Below are positions 1 to 7,149 of a stretch of DNA of 41,498 nucleotides, one piece after another. Location of the stretch: contig SUYA01000018.1 in NCBI GenBank assembly GCA_015060695.1, positions 1-41,498 on the forward strand. The letters are read 5' to 3'. The notes beneath the pieces are model-generated. The model did no database searches, was not told where the DNA came from, and saw only the letters and a program-made list of their open reading frames with translations. A program made the translations under genes and the position numbers. Positions within the stretch are counted from its first letter, which is position 1; each line of letters begins with the position of its first letter. Source of the DNA: Mediterranea massiliensis (GTDB taxonomy: Bacteria; Bacteroidota; Bacteroidia; Bacteroidales; Bacteroidaceae).

Positions 1-188
1 TTCGTTTGGAAAACGAAACGGTGTGGCTCTCAATTGATGAAATGTCGCAACTGTTTGGTCGTGATATAAGTGTAATAGGTAAGCATATTCGTAATATATT
101 TAAGGAGGGAGAACTCGTCAAAGATTCTGTTTGGGCAAAATTTGCCTACACTGCATCTGATGGCAAAATATATCAAGTTGATTACTAA
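1..188 (+). pseudogene. RhuM-family protein, truncated 5' fragment
   Basis: An open frame runs in from the left edge and stops with TAA at 186-188. The readable part contains ENETVWLSIDEMSQLFGRD, HIRNIFKEGEL and FAYTASDGKIYQVDY, which match from memory the N-terminal region of the RhuM (virulence RhuM/Fic-DOC linked) family. Family members continue for well over 200 residues past this point, so the stop after about 60 residues removes most of the protein. The frame after the stop does not resume the family sequence in any obvious way. The true start probably lies upstream of the window. I read it as a non-functional remnant. Confidence 0.7.
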
Positions 189-309
189 GAAGATGTTTGC
201 ATTTTAGGGGTGTTTTTTTTACCCTTCAAGAATGGATGTTTTGTCTGAAATTGTAAATATGAAACAAAGATTTGTAAAATGGTAACGTTGATAATTTGCT
301 TGTCAATTT

Positions 310-342
310 CACTAGTGTCCACTTTTTTAGTGGACACTAGTG
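310..342. repeat. Perfect 14-bp inverted repeat (hairpin)
   Basis: Arms at 310-323 (CACTAGTGTCCACT) and 329-342 (AGTGGACACTAGTG) are exact reverse complements separated by five T. It lies between the RhuM remnant and the nucleotidyltransferase gene. It could be a terminator-like hairpin, an operator, or a scar of an insertion sequence. No transposase remains nearby. Confidence 0.8.
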
Positions 343-352
343 ATAATATTTG

Positions 353-360
353 TATTTTTG
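353..360 (+). promoter_or_regulatory. -7 box upstream of the nucleotidyltransferase gene
   Basis: TATTTTTG matches the Bacteroidota -7 consensus TAnnTTTG and lies 24 bp before the ATG at 385. No clear -33 TTTG is seen at the expected spacing. Confidence 0.4.
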
Positions 361-384
361 TATAAAACTTTAAAGTTTGTAGTT

Positions 385-717
385 ATGAACAGCTATACAA
401 TAAATAGCATCATTCCTATTATTCAGAGCTATTTTGTCACACAGCCTATTAGTAAGGCATGGTTGTTTGGCTCGTATTCTCGTGGCGAAGAAACAGCAAG
501 AAGTGATGTAGATATTTTGGTGTCTTTTGATAAAGGTGCCAAAATCAGTCTGTTTAAGTATGCTGATATTATTTGTCAATTGGAGGCCTTGCTGAAACAA
601 AGGGTTGATTTGATTGAAGAAGGTACATTACTTCCTTTTGCTCAACATACTGCAAACGAGGATAAAATATTGATTTATGAGAAAAGCTATTCAACTCCAT
701 CTCCACAGCTAATGTGA
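385..717 (+). CDS. MNT-type nucleotidyltransferase domain protein (MntA-like)
   Basis: A protein of about 110 residues with the minimal nucleotidyltransferase signature FGSYSRGEETARSDVDILV, i.e. GS followed ten residues later by DxD. In the HEPN/MNT toxin-antitoxin family this protein is the antitoxin, which AMPylates and silences a HEPN RNase. A GTG at 340 is in frame, but the ATG at 385 starts at the usual family N-terminus and sits downstream of a -7 box, so I prefer it. No HEPN gene follows. Only a short unrelated-looking open frame overlaps the stop, so the gene is an orphan here. The last residues (STPSPQLM) look unlike the family and may derive from a fusion at a deletion junction. Confidence 0.75.
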   Translation: MNSYTINSIIPIIQSYFVTQPISKAWLFGSYSRGEETARSDVDILVSFDKGAKISLFKYADIICQLEALLKQRVDLIEEGTLLPFAQHTANEDKILIYEKSYSTPSPQLM

Positions 718-776
718 AATACCACAAAGTGGTCACCTATCAGGATTTGATTGATGGAATGAATGCGGTTGGGTAG
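714..776 (+). other. Short open-frame fragment after the nucleotidyltransferase
   Basis: A 20-codon frame starting GTG (714) overlaps the previous stop and reads VKYHKVVTYQDLIDGMNAVG before TAG. It has no start signal of its own. It resembles the leftover end of a lost gene rather than a working gene. I cannot name the parent family. Confidence 0.2.
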
Positions 777-818
777 ATAAAACAATTCAAACTATCATGC
801 GAAGTGAGCTAATTATAT

Positions 819-826
819 TACTTTTG
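819..826 (+). promoter_or_regulatory. -7 box for the following hypothetical gene
   Basis: TACTTTTG matches TAnnTTTG. Transcription would begin near 833, which makes the ATG at 835 essentially leaderless and favours the ATG at 862. Confidence 0.45.
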
Positions 827-861
827 CAAATGATGTGCAATGTTATAAGAACATGATTATT

Positions 862-1191
862 ATGGAAAACGAAAATGCTAAGAAGATTGGGTTTGTGGAA
901 TGTAGAATGGCTGGACAGCCGTATAAGTTTGTGCTGCAAACAACGGGACTCCAATTTATGTTTCAGGTATTGGAATTTAAAGACATGGAGCAGTTCTTTC
1001 AGTTCTGCCAGGCCAATACGGGCGACAAGGGCGAACCGTTTACTCAAGTAGGTAGTAGGATGATAGCCTTGCGCACATCGTGCTGTTTGCAAACTTATGA
1101 GCTACGACAAGATAAGGTGGAAGAACTGACCAAGCAATACCACGAAGCAATAAAAGGAGCCGCCAAGTGGTATGATGAGTTCTTGAAATAG
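862..1191 (+). CDS. Hypothetical protein, 109 aa
   Basis: A soluble protein without signal peptide or membrane segment; I do not recognise the family. It is rich in aromatic and Gln residues in the middle (FMFQVLEFKDMEQFFQFC) and has a charged helical C-terminus (DKVEELTKQYHEAIKGAAKW). An upstream in-frame ATG at 835 lies at the predicted transcription start, so 862 (MENENAKK) is the better start. It is flanked by its own -7 box and a strong terminator, so it is probably a single-gene transcript. It sits in the decayed accessory strip. Confidence 0.6.
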   Translation: MENENAKKIGFVECRMAGQPYKFVLQTTGLQFMFQVLEFKDMEQFFQFCQANTGDKGEPFTQVGSRMIALRTSCCLQTYELRQDKVEELTKQYHEAIKGAAKWYDEFLK

Positions 1192-1194
1192 ATG

Positions 1195-1230
1195 AAAAGG
1201 AGATGTTCCGTATGGGAGCATCTCCTTTTC
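1195..1230 (+). terminator. Terminator after the 109-aa hypothetical gene
   Basis: AAAAGGAGATG (1195-1205) pairs with CATCTCCTTTT (1219-1229). The 3' arm ends in a T run. Confidence 0.8.
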
Positions 1231-1347
1231 TTGTTCGTAGGTATTCATTTGTTGAGCAACTATCTGATAAATCAATGAAAAAGCAAAAGATATACAAAGT
1301 ATAACACAAAGTGTTCTATTTTTTTTTGTTTTTGTATCTGTAATGTA

Positions 1348-1548
1348 ATGGAAACTGTTATGTCAGAGAAGGAAATGAATGCTTATAGATTTAGTTCTGG
1401 TGAAGAACCTACTGATGAAATGCTTAGCCAATTGATGAAAGAAGTAGCAAAAAAAGCAAAGGAAAGTAATCAAAAGGCGATAGATGATTTCTTTGATTTA
1501 TTGAAACGTGAAGCAAAGGCTATCAAGAGAGAATGGGCTAATCGTTAA
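1348..1548 (+). CDS. Small antitoxin-like protein, 66 aa
   Basis: A short, charged, helical protein containing FSSGEEPTDEMLSQLMKEVA followed by a Lys-rich tail. Met13 gives an alternative start at 1360. It lies 13 bp before a broken zeta-toxin gene. Small proteins in this position upstream of Bacteroides zeta-type kinases are the likely partners, so I infer an antitoxin-like role from context. I see no DNA-binding motif. The frame is intact although the toxin is not. Confidence 0.5.
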   Translation: METVMSEKEMNAYRFSSGEEPTDEMLSQLMKEVAKKAKESNQKAIDDFFDLLKREAKAIKREWANR

Positions 1549-1561
1549 ACTTGCTCCATCA

Positions 1562-1656
1562 ATGGGTAATACTGAACACCGACCGATACTGATTGTCATA
1601 GTTGGTCCAAATGGGTGGGTAAGAATGCTGTGACCAAACGTATTGAACGAAAATAG
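1562..1656 (+). pseudogene. Zeta-toxin remnant with broken Walker A motif
   Basis: The frame from ATG 1562 reads MGNTEHRPILIVIVGPNG and then WVRML and stop at 1633. Zeta-type kinases (UDP-GlcNAc kinases) have GPNGSGKT at this point, so the P-loop is destroyed directly after GPNG. A second frame continues to a TAG at 1654-1656, immediately before a terminator, and may be the last codons of the original gene. That suggests a large internal deletion joined 5' and 3' ends. Not functional as a kinase. Confidence 0.6.
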
Positions 1657-1659
1657 ATT

Positions 1660-1696
1660 ACTCCCGTTGCCAAATGACTGGCAATGGGAGTTTTTT
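1660..1696 (+). terminator. Terminator of the former toxin-antitoxin operon
   Basis: ACTCCCGTTGCCA (1660-1672) pairs with TGGCAATGGGAGT (1679-1691) with one G-T pair, followed by a T run. Confidence 0.8.
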
Positions 1697-1800
1697 GTAT
1701 TATTTAACGAAATATTTTTATTTGCGACAAAAGGTGTCACAAACACGCCGTTTCTTTGCAGTGTGAAATAAAAATTAATCATTTAATAACGGAGGTATTT

Positions 1801-1974
1801 ATGAATCTTGTTGCATTGTTGTTGACCATTATGTTTTTTTCTTGTCCTAAACTGTTGGCTGCGTTAGCTATTATTTTGGGAGTGATTCTGCTGTTTGTCT
1901 ATGCTCCATTTGGGGTTTTGCTTTTTATACTCATATTTCTTGGTTTTGCTTTCTATAAGGCATTTGTGGGATAG
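1801..1974 (+). CDS. Small membrane protein, 57 aa
   Basis: Almost the whole protein is hydrophobic and would form two transmembrane helices, with a possible Pro turn (FVYAPFG) between them. The start at 1801 has a clear GGAGG at 1791-1795, unusual for this window, and is preferred over an in-frame ATG at 1756. No family recognised. Expression as a real small gene is supported by the ribosome site only. Confidence 0.55.
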   Translation: MNLVALLLTIMFFSCPKLLAALAIILGVILLFVYAPFGVLLFILIFLGFAFYKAFVG

Positions 1975-2015
1975 TTATTGTGTATTATTAATCTAAATGT
2001 AATAAGTTATTTTAT

Positions 2016-2663
2016 ATGGCTAAGAAGATAAAAAATCAACGGGAATTGGATAAATTAGAGTTTATGGATCTGCTGCGTTCGCTGGACAGGGAAGACCCGG
2101 AGGATGTGGATTACTTGATGGAGGATTTGGAGGTTTGGGGATTTTTTAAGGCTCCGGCTTCGTGTCGGAATCATGCTGATTTTGAGGGAGGATTATTGAG
2201 ACATTCGCTGAATACATGTAAAATGGCACTAATAATAAGAGAACAATTGTTGTTGGTGAAACCGAATCTGGAAAATAAATTGCCGATGGATAGTGTAATT
2301 ATTGCATCCTTGTTGCACGATGTATGTAAATCGGATATTTATCAGAAGACAGTGCGGAGACAGAAAACCGTTACAGGTGAATGGGAATCGCAACAAATGT
2401 ATAATGTGGATTATACTGCGTTTCCGATGGGGCATGGCGAGAAGTCGGTTATCATGCTGTTGCGTAGCGGGTTTGAATTGACTGATGACGAGATGTTGGC
2501 TATACGTTGGCATATGGCTGCATGGGATTTGCCGATGCAGAGCCAAGAGATGGTGGCAAATTTGAATAAAGCCAGGGACAAATGTCCGCTTTTGGCATTG
2601 GTACAGACGGCCGATACGTTGGCAGCCAATGTATTGGAAAGGGATTTCAGTTTAGTTAAATAG
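2016..2663 (+). CDS. HD-domain phosphohydrolase, 215 aa
   Basis: Metal-dependent HD superfamily protein. The ligand pattern is visible in order: His63 (LLRHS), His101-Asp102 (LLHDVCK), His140 (GHGEKS), His166 (IRWHMA) and Asp200 (QTADTLA). The spacing resembles HD hydrolases of the YhaM/nucleotidase kind. The substrate cannot be inferred. No signal peptide, so cytosolic. The gene stands alone between a small membrane protein and a WYL regulator. Confidence 0.8.
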   Translation: MAKKIKNQRELDKLEFMDLLRSLDREDPEDVDYLMEDLEVWGFFKAPASCRNHADFEGGLLRHSLNTCKMALIIREQLLLVKPNLENKLPMDSVIIASLLHDVCKSDIYQKTVRRQKTVTGEWESQQMYNVDYTAFPMGHGEKSVIMLLRSGFELTDDEMLAIRWHMAAWDLPMQSQEMVANLNKARDKCPLLALVQTADTLAANVLERDFSLVK

Positions 2664-2708
2664 TGCAGATATGCATTAGGAAGTTAATGTTGATATGGAG
2701 GATTTTAT

Positions 2709-2777
2709 ATGGAGTTTTTGATGATTTTATTGTTTTTGTACTTGACGGGTAAGGAGTGTAACTTCTTGGAGAAATAA
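2709..2777 (+). CDS. Possible 22-aa hydrophobic small ORF
   Basis: ATG at 2709 is preceded by GGAGGA at 2697-2702. The frame encodes a hydrophobic stretch MEFLMILLFLYLTG and then a polar end. The ribosome site and single-helix character suggest a possible small membrane peptide. There is no other evidence. Confidence 0.25.
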   Translation: MEFLMILLFLYLTGKECNFLEK

Positions 2778-2845
2778 TAGAGATTTTCATTTTTCTCTTC
2801 GTTTGCCTTTCATTATCTTTACGGCCGAAATAAAACGAATGATGT

Positions 2846-3754
2846 ATGGATCAGCCTAAGATGGAACGTCTGCTTCGCTTGATGAAGCTGCTTACTACGA
2901 ATGTAGGATATACGGTAGATGACCTTGCCGGATTGTTGGAGATAAACCGTCGATCGGTGTATCGCTATCTGGATACATTGGAAAGTGTGGGGTTTGTGCT
3001 TCAGAAAACGAAGGGTTGCTTCAGCCTTTGTGTGAAGTCGCCTTTCTTCAAGGATATTTCGCAACTGGTTCATTTTACAGAGGAGGAGGCTTACTTGGTG
3101 AATCAACTGATTGAGTCAATCTCTGATAGTAATATGGTGAAGCGGAATCTGAAACAAAAATTGGCATCGGTGTATAACTTTCGTGGGGTGGCTGATAGCA
3201 TAGTGGATGGAAAGAATGCCGATAATGTACGTTTGTTGTTGGAAGCCATCGAAGGGAAACGACAGGTGGTGCTCGGAAATTATGTTTCGTCGAACAGTAA
3301 GCAGGTGCGCGACCGACTGGTGGAGCCGTTTGCTTTTACGTCCAATTATTTGCAGGTGTGGTGTTATGAACCGGCAAGCGGTATGAACAAGATGTTCAAG
3401 GTGGGGCGTGCTGAAAAGGTTGTGTTGCTCGATGATGCTTGGACGAATGAACAGAAGCATCAGATGGCTTTTATAGATGTTTTTAGAATCAGTGCGAAGG
3501 ATGGGGTGACTTATCCGGTGAAGTTGGAGTTGAATGCAAGGGCTTATAATTTGTTGATAGAGGAGTATCCGTTGGCTAAAAAGTATGTGGTGAGCGTGGG
3601 ACGCAATCGTTGGTTGTTTGATGCGATGGTCAGTAATTATTGGGGGATTGGGCGATTTGTGTTGGGACTTGCGGCCGACGTGAAGATTGTTGATTCGCCG
3701 GAATTGGTGGAGTATGTCAGAGAATATGCCCGTAACTATATTTTAGGTAGATAA
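2846..3754 (+). CDS. WYL-domain transcriptional regulator
   Basis: A helix-turn-helix occupies about residues 5-60 (LLTTNVGYTVDDLAGLLEIN, RRSVYRYLDTLE). A WYL-type ligand-sensing domain spans about residues 135-215, where the WYL motif has drifted to LQVWCYE and the following basic patch reads MFKVGRAEKV. A C-terminal extension of the WCX type follows. Such proteins bind DNA and respond to nucleic-acid or nucleotide ligands. The target genes cannot be read from the window. The gene converges on rng through a shared terminator. Confidence 0.85.
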   Translation: MDQPKMERLLRLMKLLTTNVGYTVDDLAGLLEINRRSVYRYLDTLESVGFVLQKTKGCFSLCVKSPFFKDISQLVHFTEEEAYLVNQLIESISDSNMVKRNLKQKLASVYNFRGVADSIVDGKNADNVRLLLEAIEGKRQVVLGNYVSSNSKQVRDRLVEPFAFTSNYLQVWCYEPASGMNKMFKVGRAEKVVLLDDAWTNEQKHQMAFIDVFRISAKDGVTYPVKLELNARAYNLLIEEYPLAKKYVVSVGRNRWLFDAMVSNYWGIGRFVLGLAADVKIVDSPELVEYVREYARNYILGR

Positions 3755-3803
3755 AAAAAAGAAAGGGTTGCTTCGTTTATTTTGAGGCAACCCTTTCTTT
3801 TTT
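3755..3803. terminator. Bidirectional terminator between WYL gene and rng
   Basis: A 17-bp stem, A-run plus GAAAGGGTTGC (to 3771) with GCAACCCTTTC plus T-run (from 3787), serves both converging genes. The rng stop codon at 3802-3804 overlaps its edge. Confidence 0.85.
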
Positions 3804-5376
3804 ACTTAATCTCGATTTCTTCTTTCATGTCAATCTCTTCTCCTTTAGAGTCGTAGAAGACATATTCGAGGAAAGCAAGTTTTTGGCTCGGTACAACTTT
3901 TATGCCGAGTCCGTACTTCATTTGCCACTTGCGTTTCATGGATACAAGTCCTTGGTTGACGAAGGCGGCAACGTACGGGTGGATGTGTAACGAGAATTTC
4001 TTTATCTTCAGCTTGTTGACCAGGTAGTCAATCTTACTCTCCAGAGTGTCCGTGAAAAGGATGGACGATTTGATGGTACCTTTGCCGAAGCAGGTGGGGC
4101 AGGTTTCGTCGGTGTTGACATCCATGGCCGGGCGAACTCGCTGACGAGTGATTTGCATCAGTCCAAATTTGCTGAGGGGCAGGATGTTGTGACGGGCTCT
4201 GTCTTTTTGCATGTTTTGACACATGCGTTCGTAAAGCTTCTGACGGTTTTCTGCTTCATTCATATCAATGAAATCGACAACAATGATGCCGCCCATATCG
4301 CGGAGGCGCAGTTGGCGTGCTAGTTCATCGGCGGCTCCCAGGTTTACTTCCAACGCATTGGCTTCTTGGCCGTTGGCATTCTTAATGCGGTTGCCACTGT
4401 TTACATCGACCACGTGCAGTGCTTCGGTGTGTTCTATTATCAGGTAGGCTCCGCTTTTGTAGGAGATGGTTTTACCAAATGATGACTTGATTTGCTTGGT
4501 TATGGCAAAGTTGTCGTAGATGGGAAGTTGGCCTTTGTAGAGCTTGACAATTCCTGCCCGGTCAGGGGCTATGAGTGCTACGTAATCCCGTATTTCGTTG
4601 TAAACGGCTTCGTCGTTGACGTGTATGTTTTCGAACGAGGGATTGAAGAGGTCGCGCAACAATCCTACGGCGCGGCTGGTCTCTTCGTAGATCAGTGTCG
4701 GATACTTGGTGGCTTTTTGTACTTTGGCCATAGCGTCTTCCCAGTGCTTGAGAAGTATCTTAAGCTCGCTGTCGAGTTCGGCCACCCTTTTGCCTTCGGC
4801 TACGGTGCGGACGATGACGCCGAAGTTTTTCGGCTTGATGCTCATCAGCAGTTGCTTGAGGCGGGCGCGTTCTTCGCTCGACTTAATTTTTTGTGATACG
4901 GAGACTTTGTCGTTAAAGGGTATCAGTACGAGGTATCGTCCGGCAAAAGATAGTTCGGAGGTGAGTCGTGGCCCTTTGGTTGAGATTGGCTCCTTTACAA
5001 TTTGTACTATTACCTCTTGTCCTACTTTCAGAGTGTTGGCTATGGTGCCGTCTTTTTCGAGGTCGGGCAGGATAGAGGCTTTGTTGAATGGATAGAGTTT
5101 TTTGCGGTCGCTTAAGACTTGCTTTACGTATTTCTCTATTGAGTTGAATTGAGGACCTAAGTCCTGGTAATGAAGAAAAGCATCTTTCTCGTAACCTACG
5201 TCCACGAAGCAGGCATTCAGGCCGGGCATCAATTTCTTGACGCGACCTAAATAGATGTTGCCCACGGAGAAAGAGACTGTTCTTCCTTCGCTTTGTAGTT
5301 CCACCAATTGCTTATCTTCGAGCAGGGCGATGGAGACATCTTTGGGCTGTACGTCAACAACGAGTTCGCTTGTCAC
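3802..5376 (-). CDS. rng: Ribonuclease G (Rne/Rng family)
   Basis: Endoribonuclease for rRNA maturation and mRNA decay; 524 residues, the length of RNase G rather than RNase E. An S1-like RNA-binding domain lies at about residues 36-130. The catalytic metal-binding aspartates are Asp324 (VVDVNSGNR) and Asp368 (VVDFIDM). The Zn-link is CPTC at 426-429. There is no long disordered degradosome tail. Translation starts with GTG at 5376; no in-frame ATG gives a better family start. It is downstream of HU and the bS22-like gene on the same strand. A large inverted repeat in the 108-bp leader may control it. Confidence 0.93.
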   Translation of the reverse strand: MTSELVVDVQPKDVSIALLEDKQLVELQSEGRTVSFSVGNIYLGRVKKLMPGLNACFVDVGYEKDAFLHYQDLGPQFNSIEKYVKQVLSDRKKLYPFNKASILPDLEKDGTIANTLKVGQEVIVQIVKEPISTKGPRLTSELSFAGRYLVLIPFNDKVSVSQKIKSSEERARLKQLLMSIKPKNFGVIVRTVAEGKRVAELDSELKILLKHWEDAMAKVQKATKYPTLIYEETSRAVGLLRDLFNPSFENIHVNDEAVYNEIRDYVALIAPDRAGIVKLYKGQLPIYDNFAITKQIKSSFGKTISYKSGAYLIIEHTEALHVVDVNSGNRIKNANGQEANALEVNLGAADELARQLRLRDMGGIIVVDFIDMNEAENRQKLYERMCQNMQKDRARHNILPLSKFGLMQITRQRVRPAMDVNTDETCPTCFGKGTIKSSILFTDTLESKIDYLVNKLKIKKFSLHIHPYVAAFVNQGLVSMKRKWQMKYGLGIKVVPSQKLAFLEYVFYDSKGEEIDMKEEIEIK

Positions 5377-5414
5377 AATTTTTTTTTGCTTTTATTCAAT
5401 AATGATGTTTAAAC

Positions 5415-5462
5415 AAAGAACAAACCCGCGAGACGATTTGTCTGTTCACAAGTTTGTTCTTT
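5415..5462 (-). promoter_or_regulatory. Inverted repeat in the rng leader
   Basis: AAAGAACAAAC (5415-5425) pairs perfectly with GTTTGTTCTTT (5452-5462). A nested AGAC/GTCT pair lies in the 26-nt loop. It lies between the bS22-like gene and rng. No strong T-run follows, so a leader structure in rng mRNA is as likely as a terminator. Confidence 0.55.
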
Positions 5463-5484
5463 ATTTTGTCTGTCAGACTAAAAA

Positions 5485-5577
5485 TTACTTTTTGCTTTTG
5501 TGTCTGTTCTTTCTTAGTCTTTTTTTACGCTTGTGCGTTGACATTTTATGTCTTTTTTTCTTCTTTCCGCTTGGCAT
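5485..5577 (-). CDS. bS22-like small ribosomal protein (AURKAIP1/COX24 domain), 30 aa
   Basis: A 30-codon gene starting ATG at 5577. The product starts MPSGKKKKRHKMSTHKRKKR and ends RKNRHKSKK. The very basic composition with KRHKMxTHKRKKRLRKNRH matches the AURKAIP1/COX24 family. Members of that family include mitochondrial mS38 and bacterial bS22, small proteins of the ribosomal decoding region. It lies between HU and rng on the same strand. Confidence 0.8.
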   Translation of the reverse strand: MPSGKKKKRHKMSTHKRKKRLRKNRHKSKK

Positions 5578-5610
5578 AGCTTAAAATTTTATGGGTTAAT
5601 ACTAAATTAG

Positions 5611-5886
5611 TTACTTCTTTACAGAAAGTGTGAATGTCTTGGCGGGCTTGAATGCCGGAATGTTGTGTTCGGGAATGATGATGGTGGTGTTCTTTGAGAT
5701 GTTACGAGCAGTCTTTTGGGCTCTTTTCTTCACAATGAAGCTACCAAATCCACGGAGATACACGTTTTCATCTTTTGCCAAAGATATTTTCACTGCTTCC
5801 ATAAAAGCTTCAACGGTTTTCAAGACAGTTGTCTTGTCAATACCGGTGCTTCTGGTAATTTCGTTTACAATGTCTGCTTTAGTCAT
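5611..5886 (-). CDS. HU-family DNA-binding protein
   Basis: A 91-residue nucleoid protein. N-terminal helices (TKADIVNEITRSTG) are followed by the beta-arm region (LRGFGSFIVKKRAQKTARN) and the end PAFKPAKTF, all typical of HU. The proline at the arm tip appears as IIPEHNIPAF. It bends and compacts DNA as a dimer. A -7 box lies about 50 bp upstream, and the gene is divergent from mutY. Confidence 0.92.
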   Translation of the reverse strand: MTKADIVNEITRSTGIDKTTVLKTVEAFMEAVKISLAKDENVYLRGFGSFIVKKRAQKTARNISKNTTIIIPEHNIPAFKPAKTFTLSVKK

Positions 5887-5937
5887 TTTTCCTTTAAAAA
5901 AATATTATTACTATAGTTTCCTTAATTTTTTGGACTG

Positions 5938-5945
5938 CAAATATA
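5938..5945 (-). promoter_or_regulatory. -7 box of the HU gene
   Basis: On the minus strand TATATTTG matches TAnnTTTG. The predicted 5' leader is about 45 nt. The -33 region (TTTTCG) is weak. Confidence 0.55.
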
Positions 5946-6031
5946 TAGCTTTTTTGGCTCTCCCGAAAATATATTTCCTACAATTTTTAGAAAAAAGTTT
6001 TTTAAGGGGCTGTTATTATCGGGAAAAACAC

Positions 6032-6039
6032 TATTTTTG
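6032..6039 (+). promoter_or_regulatory. -7 box immediately before mutY
   Basis: TATTTTTG matches TAnnTTTG and ends 5 bp before the mutY ATG, so the transcript would start at or next to the start codon. Confidence 0.45.
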
Positions 6040-6044
6040 TTGCT

Positions 6045-7088
6045 ATGAATCTATTTACACAGACTTTATTGACGTGGTACGAGGTAAATAAACGTGATTT
6101 GCCGTGGCGCAATACGACGGATCCTTATCGCATATGGATTTCGGAAATCATTTTGCAACAGACAAGGGTGGCGCAAGGGATGGACTATTTCTTGCGTTTC
6201 ATGGAACGTTTTCCGAATCTGTCTTCGTTGGCTGAGGCCAATGAGGAGGAGGTGATGAGGTATTGGCAGGGGTTAGGCTATTATTCGAGGGCTCGTCATT
6301 TGCATCAGGCGGCACGGAGCATGAATGGTGTTTTTCCTAAACGATATGAAGAGGTGCGTGCATTGAAGGGGGTAGGCGACTATACGGCGGCGGCCATTTG
6401 CTCCTTTGCCTACGGATTGCCTTATGCCGTGGTTGATGGAAATGTGTATCGGGTATTGGCGCGTTATTTTGGAATAGAGGTGCCGATAGATTCCACTGAA
6501 GGGAAAAAACTTTTTTCAAGTATGGCCGATGAAATGTTGGATAAAAAGTCTCCGGCCATCTATAACCAGGCTATTATGGATTTCGGTGCTTTGCAATGCA
6601 CGCCTCAGTCGCCTCGTTGTCTGGATTGCCCGTTGGCTGAAGGATGTATGGCCATGCGCCAAGGATTGGTAGATGCTTTGCCGGTGAAGCAACACAAGAC
6701 GAAGGTTGAAAACCGCTACTTTAATTATATATATGTACGCACGGGCGCGCAAACTTTTATTAATAAAAGAGTGGGCAACGACATATGGAAGGGCTTGTTT
6801 GAATTGCCGTTGGTTGAAACCACAACTGATGTGGCGGAGGAAGATTTTATGGCTTTGCCCCAAGTGCAAGCTCTTTTGGCAAACGGTGAGACTCCTATAA
6901 CGGTAAGGATGTTGAGTAGGGGAGTGAAGCATGTATTGTCGCATCGGGTAATCTATGCCAACTTTTATGAATTTGTTTTACCTGAAGAAACCCGTTCGTT
7001 TGCCGCATACCGAAAGATTCCCATAGCGGATTTGCATCACTATGCCGTACCCCGATTAATACAAGCTTTTCTTGAAAAATATCTGTGA
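6045..7088 (+). CDS. mutY: A/G-specific adenine glycosylase MutY
   Basis: Base-excision repair enzyme that removes adenine mispaired with 8-oxoguanine. Catalytic Glu34 lies in SEIILQQTRV. The helix-hairpin-helix is LKGVGDYTA (107-115), and the conserved Asp131 is in VDGNVYRVLAR. The [4Fe-4S] ligands Cys185, Cys192, Cys195 and Cys201 show C-x6-C-x2-C-x5-C spacing. The C-terminal 120 residues form the NUDIX-like 8-oxoG recognition domain. Its length of 347 residues is normal. The start is fixed by the family N-terminus (LLTWYEVNKRDLPWR). Confidence 0.95.
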   Translation: MNLFTQTLLTWYEVNKRDLPWRNTTDPYRIWISEIILQQTRVAQGMDYFLRFMERFPNLSSLAEANEEEVMRYWQGLGYYSRARHLHQAARSMNGVFPKRYEEVRALKGVGDYTAAAICSFAYGLPYAVVDGNVYRVLARYFGIEVPIDSTEGKKLFSSMADEMLDKKSPAIYNQAIMDFGALQCTPQSPRCLDCPLAEGCMAMRQGLVDALPVKQHKTKVENRYFNYIYVRTGAQTFINKRVGNDIWKGLFELPLVETTTDVAEEDFMALPQVQALLANGETPITVRMLSRGVKHVLSHRVIYANFYEFVLPEETRSFAAYRKIPIADLHHYAVPRLIQAFLEKYL

Positions 7089-7091
7089 AAG

Positions 7092-7123
7092 TTTGCATGG
7101 TGTTGATATTCTCTTTAATTTTG
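7092..7123 (+). promoter_or_regulatory. ssb promoter
   Basis: TTTG at 7092-7095, a 20-bp spacer, and TAATTTTG at 7116-7123 form a full Bacteroidota-type promoter. It overlaps the end of mutY by a few bases downstream of its stop. Confidence 0.75.
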
Positions 7124-7149
7124 GCGAAAAATAAATAAAGAGCAAGATT

